Below, piece after piece: positions 15,698 through 24,331 of a stretch of 64,000 nt of DNA. The notes under the pieces were generated by a model that saw only the letters and a program-made list of their open reading frames with translations, was not told the origin of the DNA and did no database searches. Location of the stretch: contig NZ_PFXK01000002.1 of the NCBI RefSeq assembly GCF_002812955.1, positions 1 to 64,000 of the forward strand, given 5' to 3'. Made by a program: the position numbers and the translations under genes. Every line of letters starts with the position of its first letter. Position 1 is the first letter of the stretch. Origin of the DNA: Vibrio sp. HA2012 (GTDB lineage: Bacteria > Pseudomonadota > Gammaproteobacteria > Enterobacterales > Vibrionaceae).

Positions 15698-15725
15698 AGA
15701 TAAAATAATAAAGGCAGAATGAAGC

Positions 15726-16715
15726 ATGGCAAGTTTGCATGATGTGGCTAAGTTGGCTGGGGTATCTAAATCTACTGTATCTCGCGCAATCAATGATGAA
15801 TATGGTGTCAAAGAAAGTACTAAGATCAAGGTAAGAAAGGCCATTGAAGAGTGTGGTTATGTCGTTAATCAGGTGGCGAAAGATCTGAAATCGCAGAAGA
15901 CCAATCTTATTGGGGTAATTGTTCCCCGGGTATCATCCAGTGCGGTTTCTCAGGGTGTTGATGGCTTAAGCCGAATATTTGAAGAAGCCAATAAGCATGT
16001 TCTTCTGGCAAACAGTCAGCAGAATAATGAAAAAGAAATTGAATTTATCCGGTTGTTTAATCAAAAACGGGTAGAAGGGATCCTTTTGTATGCGACACAT
16101 CTGGATCAGGATCTGGTCAAAGTCATTAAAATGTCTCAGGCGCCGGTTGTTCTTGTCGGTCAGGATGGTTCTTTTTTTGATATTCCGAGTGTCATTCATG
16201 ATGATAACCGAGTTGGCTTTGCTGCGGGACAGCGACTGGTGGATGCCGGAGCGACAAAAATAGGCTTTATCGGGGTACAGAGTGAGGATATTGCCGTTGA
16301 CTCTATGCGTTATCAGGGGCTGGCTCAGGCATTGCAGTATGCTGGTTTGGGGGATCCGCTGTTTCACAGTCGTGGTAAATTCTTTGTTGAGTCCGGTTAT
16401 GAGCAGATGCGCCAGTTAGTCATCGAGCACCCAGAGATGGATGGGGTATTTTGTGCTACGGACCGTATTGCTGTCGGTGCCATTAAGGCTATTCTGGAAG
16501 CTGGAAAAGAGCCAGGGAAAGACATTAAAGTACTGGGCGTTGGTAATGACGAATTGGGCTTTATTTCTCGTCCTTCACTGTCGACATTCAACTATGCTTT
16601 TGACTCTGCAGGAGAAACATCAGCTAATGTTCTTTTGGATCTGATTGAAGGTAAACAGCAGTACACCAGTAAAGTAGTACTGAACTTTCAGGCTGTTGAA
16701 AGAGAAACCTGTTAG
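15726..16715 (+). CDS. scrR: LacI family regulator ScrR
   Basis: A 329-aa LacI-family protein: HTH ASLHDVAKLAGVSKSTVSRAIND, hinge NQVAKDLKSQKTNLIGVI, and effector domain with VEGILLYATHLDQDL, DGVFCATDRIAVGA and VLGVGNDELG. It is divergent from scrA, with 268 bp between the starts, and resembles Vibrio ScrR. The assignment depends on scrA being next to it. It is followed by yghU after 35 bp on the same strand. Confidence 0.85.
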   Translation: MASLHDVAKLAGVSKSTVSRAINDEYGVKESTKIKVRKAIEECGYVVNQVAKDLKSQKTNLIGVIVPRVSSSAVSQGVDGLSRIFEEANKHVLLANSQQNNEKEIEFIRLFNQKRVEGILLYATHLDQDLVKVIKMSQAPVVLVGQDGSFFDIPSVIHDDNRVGFAAGQRLVDAGATKIGFIGVQSEDIAVDSMRYQGLAQALQYAGLGDPLFHSRGKFFVESGYEQMRQLVIEHPEMDGVFCATDRIAVGAIKAILEAGKEPGKDIKVLGVGNDELGFISRPSLSTFNYAFDSAGETSANVLLDLIEGKQQYTSKVVLNFQAVERETC

Positions 16716-16750
16716 GTTTTGATTTTGATGTATTTAGAGGAGGATATCGT

Positions 16751-17632
16751 ATGGCAAACCAATATATTCCGCCCAAAGTATGGACAATGAATGACGACAA
16801 TGGTGGGCAATGGGCGAGTATTAATCGTCCTGATTCCGGTGCCCGGCATGAAAAAATGCTCCCTGTCGGTGAGCATCCTATTCAGTTGTATTCAATGGGG
16901 ACACCTAACGGACAGAAAGTTACGATTATGCTGGAAGAGTTACTGGCTCTTGGTGTAATGGAAGCTGAATATGATGCGTTTTTGATTAAAATTGGAGAAG
17001 GGGAGCAGTTTGGCTCCGGGTTTGTTAAGGTGAATCCGAATTCTAAAATTCCAGTGATGGTGGATTACTCTGGTGATAAGCCAGTCGATGTCTTTGAGTC
17101 TGGCAATATCCTCTTTTATCTGGCCGAAAAATTTGGTTATTTTTTGCCGAAAGAAATACAGGCCCGGACTCAGGTAATGAACTGGCTGTTTTGGTTACAG
17201 GGGGTTGCACCTTATTTGGGGGGGGGATTCGGTCATTTTTATAGCTATGCTCCGGAAAAGCTAGAATATCCGATTAACCGTTTTGCGATGGAAGCTAAAC
17301 GTCAACTGGATGTTTTGGATAAGCAGTTGGCTAAGCATACTTATATTGCTGGTGAGGAATACAGTATTGCTGATATTGCGGTATGGCCATGGTACGGAAA
17401 TTTAGTTCTGGACAGATTATATGGTGGTTCTGCTGAGTTTTTGGATGTGCAGAGCTATCAGCATGTGCAGCGTTGGGCTGTGATGATTGCAGGACGACCA
17501 GCGGTGCAGCGAGGAAGAATTGTTAATAAGCCAATGGGTGAGCCCTGGGAAGCGATTAAAGAACGTCACTGCGCGGCAGATATTGATGCTGCACTCAGGT
17601 TACAGCCTAATAGGCTGAATTATTGCGAATAA
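16751..17632 (+). CDS. yghU: YghU-type glutathione S-transferase family disulfide reductase
   Basis: A 293-aa protein collinear with E. coli YghU (288 aa). It has an N-terminal extension with INRPDSGARHEKMLPVGEHPIQLYS, thioredoxin-like domain with TPNGQKVTIMLEELLALG, NPNSKIPVMVD and FESGNILFYLAEKFGYFLP, and the helical domain with NWLFWLQGVAPYLGGGFGHFY and YSIADIAVWPWYG. YghU binds two glutathiones and shows disulfide-bond reductase activity. AGAGGAGG lies just before the ATG. Confidence 0.95.
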   Translation: MANQYIPPKVWTMNDDNGGQWASINRPDSGARHEKMLPVGEHPIQLYSMGTPNGQKVTIMLEELLALGVMEAEYDAFLIKIGEGEQFGSGFVKVNPNSKIPVMVDYSGDKPVDVFESGNILFYLAEKFGYFLPKEIQARTQVMNWLFWLQGVAPYLGGGFGHFYSYAPEKLEYPINRFAMEAKRQLDVLDKQLAKHTYIAGEEYSIADIAVWPWYGNLVLDRLYGGSAEFLDVQSYQHVQRWAVMIAGRPAVQRGRIVNKPMGEPWEAIKERHCAADIDAALRLQPNRLNYCE

Positions 17633-17638
17633 ATCATA

Positions 17639-17662
17639 AGCCGGTTCATCAGAACCGGCTTT
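17639..17662 (+). terminator. Hairpin terminator after yghU
   Basis: AGCCGGTT-CATCAG-AACCGGCT forms an 8-bp stem followed by a short T stretch. It probably ends yghU transcription; with the convergent glycerate kinase gene it may work in both directions. Confidence 0.7.
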
Positions 17663-17708
17663 GCTGATCAAAATGAGTCATTAATTATATTTGGATGGAT
17701 AGCCATCT

Positions 17709-18839
17709 TTATTTTATGCAATAAACAGCTGCAATATTTCGTGAAGTTAACTCAATATTTCTAGCTGCTTCTTCAAGGGCGGTGGTCAGATCCATGGCTT
17801 TATTGACTACTGAAAACACGGCATCAATACCATGATTATGAACAATTCCACAGTCGGAAGACAGACAGCCGGCAATACCAATCACCGGACAGTTGTATTT
17901 TTTTGCCATCCGAGCAACACCGATGGGTGTTTTTCCATGAATAGTCTGACTGTCAATTCGTCCTTCTCCGGTAATAACAAGGTCGGCATTGGCCACAGCA
18001 TTACTTAAATTTACCGCATCCATGACAATATCAATGCCAGGGCGAAGTTCCGCAGATAACAGACTGAGTAAAGCTGCACCTAAACCACCTGCCGCACCGG
18101 CACCGGACATGTCTTTCACATCCTTATTCAGTTGTATTTTGATAACATTTGCATAAGTGGCAAGGTTATTATCCAACTGTCTGACCATTTCAGGTGTGGC
18201 ACCTTTTTGTGGACCAAAAACATGTGAAGCACCTTTTGGTCCACATAAAGGGTTATCAACATCACAAGCTACTTCTATGCGAGTTGTGATAAGGCGAGGA
18301 TCTAACCCCGACATATCAATTGTCGCTAGCTTATTCAATTCACCTCCACCATAACCAAGTTGATTTCCTGAACTGTCCAGCATTCGGATACCTAAGGCTT
18401 GAGCCATTCCCAGTCCTCCATCATTGGTTGCACTGCCTCCAATACCAATGATGATGTGCTCTACTCCTCTTTCAAGAACAGCAACAATCAGCTCTCCTGT
18501 ACCATAGGTTGTGGTTTTCAGGGGATTACGCAGATCGGGTTCTACAAGATGAAGCCCAGATGCAGCAGCCATTTCTATAATAGCGGTTTTTCCATCACCA
18601 AGAAGACCATAAAAACCTTCGACTTGTTCACCCAAAGGACCTGTTACGGTATGTTTAACTATTTCTCCGCCAGTCGCATCTATCAGTGACTGTACAGTTC
18701 CTTCACCACCATCTGCCATAGGCAACTTAATATACTCTGCATGGGGAAGTATTTGCTTAAATCCATGTTCTATTGCGGTCGCGACTTCCATCGCTGTCAG
18801 GCTTTCTTTGTAAGAATCAGGAGCAATTACAATTTTCAT
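17709..18839 (-). CDS. glxK: Glycerate kinase (GarK/GlxK family)
   Basis: A 376-aa glycerate kinase of the bacterial type I family: KIVIAPDSYKESLTAMEVA at the start, LPMADGGEGTVQSL, GIGGSATNDGGLGMAQALG, GAGAAGGLGAALL and the TGEGRIDSQTIHGKTPIGVA motif. It phosphorylates glycerate to 2- or 3-phosphoglycerate. It is the last gene of a cdaR-permease-kinase unit, 17 bp after the permease, matching the order known from Haemophilus and other gammaproteobacteria. Confidence 0.93.
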   Translation of the reverse strand: MKIVIAPDSYKESLTAMEVATAIEHGFKQILPHAEYIKLPMADGGEGTVQSLIDATGGEIVKHTVTGPLGEQVEGFYGLLGDGKTAIIEMAAASGLHLVEPDLRNPLKTTTYGTGELIVAVLERGVEHIIIGIGGSATNDGGLGMAQALGIRMLDSSGNQLGYGGGELNKLATIDMSGLDPRLITTRIEVACDVDNPLCGPKGASHVFGPQKGATPEMVRQLDNNLATYANVIKIQLNKDVKDMSGAGAAGGLGAALLSLLSAELRPGIDIVMDAVNLSNAVANADLVITGEGRIDSQTIHGKTPIGVARMAKKYNCPVIGIAGCLSSDCGIVHNHGIDAVFSVVNKAMDLTTALEEAARNIELTSRNIAAVYCIK

Positions 18840-18856
18840 TTCTAAACCTCAAAAAC

Positions 18857-20122
18857 TTATACAAATAGTTCGAATACACCAAGCATCATTACGGAAATGA
18901 AGGTAATCATTAGACCCACAGCTGATTCATATGGAATAAGCTTTAGACGCTCACGAATATCCATATGAACAGCGCCACCAGTCGCATGGAAAAAACTGCC
19001 GTGAGGCATATGATCCAATACGGTTGCACCTGAGTGGATCATCGCAGCGCCAGCTAATGCCGGTACTCCCAGCTCTAGAATGGTGTGACTGAATACATTT
19101 GAAGCAACAGCAGTACCTGCTGTTGTTGATGCTGTAGCAAGTGACATCATTGCACCTGAAATCGGAGCCAGAAGATAAGACGGTAAACCTGACGCTGTTA
19201 GCAGGCTGATCAGGCCATCCTTTAAGCCTGAATTTGCAATAATACCGGCTAGAGTACCAGTACCAAGAAGCATAACGGCAACAGGAGCCATACGATTTAA
19301 ACCCGATATTGCAAAATGATTTGTATCATTAAAGCGGCTCATAGCGACTGAGCCAAGCAGACCGCCTAAAGGTAGTGCAATTAGTGGGTCAACATTAATT
19401 CCAGCAATAGGGCGAAGTGCCAGTAAAGCGATTGCAACCAGTGGAGCAATAATAGCTGTACTAAATTTAGGTAATTTAGATAGGTCAACAGCAATAACCT
19501 CTTCTTTTGTTACCTTACTGCCTTTGTTTATTAATCGCTTGGCAATAAAATAAGCCAAAAATAGTCCACATAAACCTGGAATGATACCAGCAGCCATTAC
19601 TGAAGTCAGTGGAACATTGAATGCATCAGAGGCAGCTATGGCATTTGGATTTGGAGACATCACATTACCAGCCTTACCTCCGCCAACCATAGCCAGCAAA
19701 ATAGCAGTTTTTGAAATATCGGCACGGCGTGCAATAGCCAGTGCAATTGGAGACACAGTAATGACTGCTACATCCACAAACACACCAACAGCAGTCAGAA
19801 TCATGGTTGCTATGGCTAAAGCCAGAAGGGCTCGTGTTTCACCAACTTTTTTAACAATGGTTTCGGCAATAGATGTTGCTGCTCCTGATTCGATTAGAAC
19901 TCCGGCCAGAACCCCAGCAGCTAAGATACGGAGTACTGCGGTAACGATACCTTGTGCACCACCAATCATTAGTCCAACGGTATCAGTCAGGGATACCCCG
20001 CCAACTACCCCACCGATGAGAGCACCAATGATCATGCCATAAGCTGGCGGAACTTTTTTTAGAATAAGAGCGATAGCGATAACCAGTGCAGCTAAAGCTC
20101 CGAGAGTAGAGACTTCAATCAT
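18857..20122 (-). CDS. GntP family permease (likely glycerate)
   Basis: A 421-aa protein with about twelve to fourteen hydrophobic segments of the GntP/gluconate:H+ symporter family. Motifs include GLMIGGAQGIVTAVLRILAAG, VMSPNPNAIAASDAFNVPL, and the C-terminal MIHSGATVLDHMPHGSFFHATGG. Position between cdaR and a glycerate kinase suggests that glycerate is the substrate; this is inferred from context. Confidence 0.9.
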   Translation of the reverse strand: MIEVSTLGALAALVIAIALILKKVPPAYGMIIGALIGGVVGGVSLTDTVGLMIGGAQGIVTAVLRILAAGVLAGVLIESGAATSIAETIVKKVGETRALLALAIATMILTAVGVFVDVAVITVSPIALAIARRADISKTAILLAMVGGGKAGNVMSPNPNAIAASDAFNVPLTSVMAAGIIPGLCGLFLAYFIAKRLINKGSKVTKEEVIAVDLSKLPKFSTAIIAPLVAIALLALRPIAGINVDPLIALPLGGLLGSVAMSRFNDTNHFAISGLNRMAPVAVMLLGTGTLAGIIANSGLKDGLISLLTASGLPSYLLAPISGAMMSLATASTTAGTAVASNVFSHTILELGVPALAGAAMIHSGATVLDHMPHGSFFHATGGAVHMDIRERLKLIPYESAVGLMITFISVMMLGVFELFV

Positions 20123-20231
20123 TTTTTTATTTCCACAATGTAGGTAAGAGTTATTTTGTGTCGAATATAGGGACTAAAGTCAGTAGAGTCTTTAGAGATT
20201 ACTACAAATTTATTCTGTTTTTAGAGATTGT

Positions 20232-20253
20232 ATTTTGTGCGTTTGCACAAAAT
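20232..20253. promoter_or_regulatory. Perfect inverted repeat between cdaR and gntP
   Basis: ATTTTGTGC-GTTT-GCACAAAAT is a 9-bp perfect stem ending 3 bp from the cdaR stop codon. A related half-site TTATTTTGTG occurs at 20151-20160, close to the permease start. The repeat could be a CdaR operator or the end of the cdaR transcript; the lack of a T-run outside the stem favours an operator slightly. Confidence 0.45.
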
Positions 20254-20256
20254 GTT

Positions 20257-21408
20257 CTATTCGTTGGAAAATAAGCTTAGTGCCAGATAGAGTTGGAGTA
20301 AGTTGCTTAATTTGTTGATATCTAAGGATGTTATCTGTTCTATCTTGTCCATTCTATATCTCAGAGTATTCCGATGAATATGCAGAACTTGGCAAGTTAG
20401 ACATGCATCACAATTTTGCTTAAAATATTCATTCAGGGTTTTGACTAATGTACCTTTTGTGTCGTGTTGCAGAAGTAATTTGTAAGGGTGTTCCAGTTGC
20501 GATGCTTTCCATGGCTCTGACAGAAGGCTACTCATCAGTACCGGCAGTTTGTGATCTTGATAAAAGAAAACATTACCGAGTTTGTTTGCTGCGATCTGCA
20601 TAGTGAGCTGAGCGGTTTCAAAAGATTTTGCCAGTCCATCGACATCTGGGAAATAGTCACCCAGAGCCATTTTTATAGTGAAGTTTCCTTCTTTAGATAT
20701 ACGTTTAAGTAATTGATTTATACGCTTCGTTTCCGTATCTCTCGACCAATCATTTTTAGTCAGAGAAATGGGTTTTAGTACAACAACCTGTTTTTGAGAA
20801 ACCGATAGTATCCCAACAAGGTTGTCTCGTTCCGGATATTCAAGAAGGTGAACCAGATGTTGAAGATGTTCTAGTGAAAAAGCGGTATTTTTATCAGGAA
20901 TGACTTTAACCAGAACTGCAATCCGAGGCTGTGACAGGTCGAGTTCGAGACGCTCAGCAATAGAGCTAAGTTGAGTATCGTTAAGCTGAGTTCCCTGAAT
21001 CAGTTGTAGAACCAGTTCTTCACGATGACGTTTATTCCATTGAACCTGGGACATTAGTGCGGCTTGTTCAACAATCAATTCTGCAGTCATTTTGACCAGT
21101 TCGCCATAGTGATGTACCTGATCTGGTGTGCCGGAAATTCCTATAACGCCGATAATTTTATCCAGATAAAGTATCGGCAGGTTAATGCCGGGTTTAACTC
21201 CTTTAAGATTTTCTGCGGTTGCATGATCAATTTCGACTATACGACATTCAGTAATTGCCAGAACAGCCCCTTCGTGTTTTTGATATAAACGGGCAGGATC
21301 GCCTGAGCCGATGATCCGTCCTTTGTCATCCATGACGTTAATAGAATAAGGTATAATTTTCATGGTTCGGGCAACGATTTGCCTAGCGATAGTCTCGTTT
21401 AATTGCAT
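20257..21408 (-). CDS. cdaR: CdaR family sugar-diacid/glycerate regulator
   Basis: A 383-aa CdaR/SdaR protein. It has the N-terminal diacid-recognition domain (LNETIARQIVARTMKIIPYSINVMDDKGRIIGSGDP, INLPILY...GVIGISG) and a C-terminal PucR-type HTH (LTCQVLHIHRNTLRYRMDKIEQIT). CdaR activates glucarate/galactarate/glycerate genes in E. coli. It lies directly upstream of the GntP and kinase genes on the same strand and is their probable activator. Confidence 0.92.
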   Translation of the reverse strand: MQLNETIARQIVARTMKIIPYSINVMDDKGRIIGSGDPARLYQKHEGAVLAITECRIVEIDHATAENLKGVKPGINLPILYLDKIIGVIGISGTPDQVHHYGELVKMTAELIVEQAALMSQVQWNKRHREELVLQLIQGTQLNDTQLSSIAERLELDLSQPRIAVLVKVIPDKNTAFSLEHLQHLVHLLEYPERDNLVGILSVSQKQVVVLKPISLTKNDWSRDTETKRINQLLKRISKEGNFTIKMALGDYFPDVDGLAKSFETAQLTMQIAANKLGNVFFYQDHKLPVLMSSLLSEPWKASQLEHPYKLLLQHDTKGTLVKTLNEYFKQNCDACLTCQVLHIHRNTLRYRMDKIEQITSLDINKLSNLLQLYLALSLFSNE

Positions 21409-21553
21409 CAGTTTAGTAGGTTATTGTGGGATCAAGGTGTTGATCATAGCATTTAAGAGGTAATGGTTATCAAGAAAGAATGGATTCTTGCTGTTGAACA
21501 CTTGCCAACGGATATATAAATGATATTTTGTCGCTGACTCAGCATTGTTTCAG

Positions 21554-21597
21554 ACCATCGTTATAGCCTTTTCTGTCGGGCTATCCGATGGTTTTTT
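21554..21597 (+). terminator. Terminator-like hairpin in leader of the 21615 gene
   Basis: ACCATCG.TATAGCC (loop TTTTCTGTC) GGGCTAT.CGATGGT forms a long stem followed by six T residues (21592-21597). It lies just 18 bases before the start codon of the following gene and is not behind any gene on this strand. It may be an attenuator, or the end of a short leader RNA started near TTGCCA...TATTTT (about 21504-21531). Confidence 0.6.
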
Positions 21598-21614
21598 ATA
21601 TACGGGGGAGTGTT

Positions 21615-21896
21615 ATGGCTAACAAGCCGGATAGGATTACTGCCATGCAGCAGATTATTGATGCTGTAAAAGCTGAATTTCCGTTATATCAGGAAGATAC
21701 TTTTGTATGTGGCCCGGATAACACATGCATTGGCTGCCCTAAGAAACTGATGGAAATGGTTGATGCAGAACTTCAGTACTGGCAGCACCAAATTAACAGG
21801 GGAATACCACCGACATTCGATGAGCTCTATCAATTTGGTAAAATGTGTAAAAATATCCGCCGGGCCTTGGTACGTAATAACCGAATTTCTGTCTAA
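21615..21896 (+). CDS. Small conserved-looking protein with CxxC motif
   Basis: This 93-aa protein starts at ATG 21615, preceded by GGGGGAG. It contains TFVCGPDNTCIGCPKKLMEMVDAEL (residues about 31-55), with three Cys spaced C-x6-C-x2-C that could bind a metal or cluster. The rest is helical, with basic residues at the end. I do not recognise the family. The stop overlaps the stop of convergent hdfR by bases. Confidence 0.75.
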   Translation: MANKPDRITAMQQIIDAVKAEFPLYQEDTFVCGPDNTCIGCPKKLMEMVDAELQYWQHQINRGIPPTFDELYQFGKMCKNIRRALVRNNRISV

Positions 21897-22777
21897 TTCA
21901 TTTCTCCCGCTTGCTGTAGGCTGAATGCGGTTAACGGGTCGATACCCATAACCAGATCTTCTACCTGTCGGATCGCTTCTATGGTTGAACTATTTTTTCT
22001 GTAGATCAGATAGATAGGCCGGTGCCATTCATGAATACCTGCAACCCGGTGTAACTGACCTGATGCAAGAAAAGGTTCGACAATTGTGGCTGGCAGATAG
22101 GCGGCTCCGCCTTTTTCCAGAATAAAATCCAGAGCGATTCTCCCTGACGATGTACGCAGGAAAGGTGCCGGAATACCGGGATGACGCTCTGCATGTTCTG
22201 AGGAAAAACGCGTACCCCAGTCGATGTAGACGTATTTTTGCTGGAATACTTCATTTACATGGCAGGGTGTTGTTGAAACCAGCGTCAACACCAGATCTGC
22301 AATTTCCCGGCATTTCAGTTCTTCTGATTTCAGTGGATCCAGCATAAACGCGATATCCAGAGTTCTTTCCATCAGGCTTCGGTTCAGTTGCTCTCGGGTT
22401 AGTGCCTCTGCAATAAAACCATAGCCGTTAAACGTATCGGTAATTTCGCTCAGGCAGTTTTGCAGATAGGCATCCCAGATATTCGGTGAACCGCCGATTG
22501 TCAGTTGCAAGGCTTTTCCACTTTCCAGTGAAAGTTCGAATTTGGCCTGCTCCAGAGAGGTGACCATCACTTCTGCATAGCCGATCAAACGTTCACCGGC
22601 AGAGGTCAGTTTTATGGCATTTCTGTCCCGGATAAACAGGGTTGTATCGAAGTAGGCTTCCAACTGTTTAATACGGGCGCTGACGGCGGCCTGAGTGATA
22701 TACAGGTTCTCAGCTGCGCGCCCGAAATGACGTACTTTAGCCACTTCCAGAAAGGTACGAAATACTTTTACATCCAT
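21893..22777 (-). CDS. hdfR: LysR family regulator HdfR
   Basis: A 294-aa LysR-type protein. Its N-terminal HTH MDVKVFRTFLEVAKVRHFGRAAENLYITQAAVSARIKQLE is close to E. coli HdfR, with the effector domain following. In E. coli HdfR represses flhDC and affects other genes. It stands divergent from maoP, the same neighbourhood as in E. coli, which supports the name. Its 3' end overlaps the convergent small gene by 4 bases. Confidence 0.88.
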   Translation of the reverse strand: MDVKVFRTFLEVAKVRHFGRAAENLYITQAAVSARIKQLEAYFDTTLFIRDRNAIKLTSAGERLIGYAEVMVTSLEQAKFELSLESGKALQLTIGGSPNIWDAYLQNCLSEITDTFNGYGFIAEALTREQLNRSLMERTLDIAFMLDPLKSEELKCREIADLVLTLVSTTPCHVNEVFQQKYVYIDWGTRFSSEHAERHPGIPAPFLRTSSGRIALDFILEKGGAAYLPATIVEPFLASGQLHRVAGIHEWHRPIYLIYRKNSSTIEAIRQVEDLVMGIDPLTAFSLQQAGEMN

Positions 22778-22915
22778 AGTGAAATTCTCAAATTGCTCAG
22801 AGCGGAGATTAACAATAATTCCTTGTTGTGACGATAAAAATGTTTTGATTTTCTTTTACAAGGATTAGCCCTAATTTCGCCTTACTTCAACACAGACAAG
22901 AAATATGAGGTCATT

Positions 22916-23287
22916 ATGAGTACTGACGCTGAGATAGAACTTCGCATGGGCGAAAAGCGTTTTTACGATAATAAAGCATTTCCGCGCGGTTTTGCTAAAT
23001 CAGGTAATTTCACCATTATGGAAGAAGAGCTTCTTATTTATTACGGTGACACCATGTCCGGTCTGGAGGCAGGAACACTGCAGCCTGAAAATAAGGAAGA
23101 AGAGCATTTTGTTAAGGTACTGGAAGATCACGGCAAGGCCAAAACCAAACTGGAAAAAGTCTGGCTGAAGTACGTTAAATTTGCACGTGGGAGAAAGCAG
23201 TTTCATACCCTGAATAGTAAAAAACCGTCAGCCAGCCAGAGTCTGGTTGAACTTGAAGATGAACCTAGCAGCCTTTATGAGGATTAA
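22916..23287 (+). CDS. maoP: Macrodomain Ori protein MaoP (DUF413)
   Basis: A 123-aa DUF413 protein: GEKRFYDNKAFPRGFAKSGNFTIMEEELL, a middle acidic region, and WLKYVKFARGRKQFHTLNSKKP. E. coli MaoP (formerly YifE), acting with the maoS site near its own gene, organises the Ori macrodomain. The divergent hdfR neighbour is conserved. The intergenic 22778-22915 would be the place to look for a maoS-like site; I could not identify one by eye. An ATP-grasp gene follows after 3 bp. Confidence 0.9.
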   Translation: MSTDAEIELRMGEKRFYDNKAFPRGFAKSGNFTIMEEELLIYYGDTMSGLEAGTLQPENKEEEHFVKVLEDHGKAKTKLEKVWLKYVKFARGRKQFHTLNSKKPSASQSLVELEDEPSSLYED

Positions 23288-23290
23288 TCA

Positions 23291-24331
23291 TTGCATATCT
23301 GTTTTTTAATGTATCCGTGGGACAGAGTTGACCCAGAAACAGATACCACATTAAGGCTGGTTCACGAATGTGCTGCCCGGGGTCATACTGTGGCGATAAC
23401 GACTACCAGTGGACTGACTATCCGGGACAGTACAGTATATGGATTTTGTCAGGTCATTAAAAAAGGCCAGAGAATTTCCGAGAATATTCCACGTTTTTAC
23501 CGTCAGGTCGAGCTGCAGAAAAGACGACTGCCTATGGCTGGTTTTGACGTGATTTTTATGCGGGCCAATCCGCCACTGGACAATCTGGCACTGAATTTTT
23601 TGGATTCCATCAAAGGCGATACCCTTATCGTGAATGATCTGGAAGGTCTGCGTATGGCAAATAATAAACTCTATACTGCGAGTATGGAGGGGGTTGCCAG
23701 TGATTATATTCCGACAACTCACGTGTCGAAAAACCGTGATTACTTGCAGCGGGTTCTGGAAGAAACCAACTGTGAGAAAATGATTTTGAAGCCGCTGAAC
23801 GGTTATGGCGGTCACGGTGTGATCGTTATTGAAAAAAGTGCCCGGCAGAATTTCCGTTCGCTACTGGATTTCTATATCGGAACCGGTGAGCAAAGCAACT
23901 ATGTGATCCTGCAGGATTACATAGAAGGTGCGGAAGAAGGAGACAAACGTATCATGATGCTCAACGGGGAGCCTATTGGCGCAATGAGACGGATCCCTGC
24001 TAAGGATGAGTTTCGTTCCAATGTGCATGCCGGCGGTTCAGTTGTTAAGCATGTGATCACCAAAGAAGAACGGCAGTTGTGTGCGGCTATCGGACCGAAG
24101 CTGGTACGTGATGGGTTGTACTTTACCGGTTTAGACGTGATCGGCAATAAGCTGGTTGAGGTTAATGTACTCAGTCCGGGAGGTATTACCCGTATCAATA
24201 AACTAAACCGGGTACGCCTTCAACGTCAAGTTATTGATTTTATTGAAAACATAGTTCATTCTAAAGATGTGATTCTTCAGCGTAAGAGCGCGTTCCGCAG
24301 AGCAGTGGAAGATTCTAATATTGAACACTAA
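23291..24331 (+). CDS. GshB-like ATP-grasp ligase of unknown substrate
   Basis: A 346-aa protein resembling glutathione synthetase (GshB, about 315 aa): N-terminal MHICFLMYPWDRVDPETDTT, MRANPPLD (90-97, compare MRKDPPFD in GshB), the ATP-grasp glycine loop MILKPLNGYGGHGV (164-177), then YFTGLDVIGNKLVEVNVLSPGGI with the metal-binding Glu/Asn. It starts with TTG at 23291, three bases after maoP, using GAGGA in the end of maoP. The downstream fusion gene overlaps by 11 bp. It probably ligates an amino acid or amine to a carboxylate, but a true GshB role is doubtful in this context. Confidence 0.85.
   Translation: MHICFLMYPWDRVDPETDTTLRLVHECAARGHTVAITTTSGLTIRDSTVYGFCQVIKKGQRISENIPRFYRQVELQKRRLPMAGFDVIFMRANPPLDNLALNFLDSIKGDTLIVNDLEGLRMANNKLYTASMEGVASDYIPTTHVSKNRDYLQRVLEETNCEKMILKPLNGYGGHGVIVIEKSARQNFRSLLDFYIGTGEQSNYVILQDYIEGAEEGDKRIMMLNGEPIGAMRRIPAKDEFRSNVHAGGSVVKHVITKEERQLCAAIGPKLVRDGLYFTGLDVIGNKLVEVNVLSPGGITRINKLNRVRLQRQVIDFIENIVHSKDVILQRKSAFRRAVEDSNIEH

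Noticed and set aside
19581..20042. Forward 153-codon frame opposite the GntP permease
   Set aside because: Low-complexity Ala/Thr/Pro-rich translation typical of a shadow of a membrane protein gene.
23291..24331. Naming the ATP-grasp gene gshB
   Set aside because: The glycine loop and overall layout resemble GshB, but the N-terminus, length and coupling to the DUF1704 fusion differ from housekeeping gshB loci.
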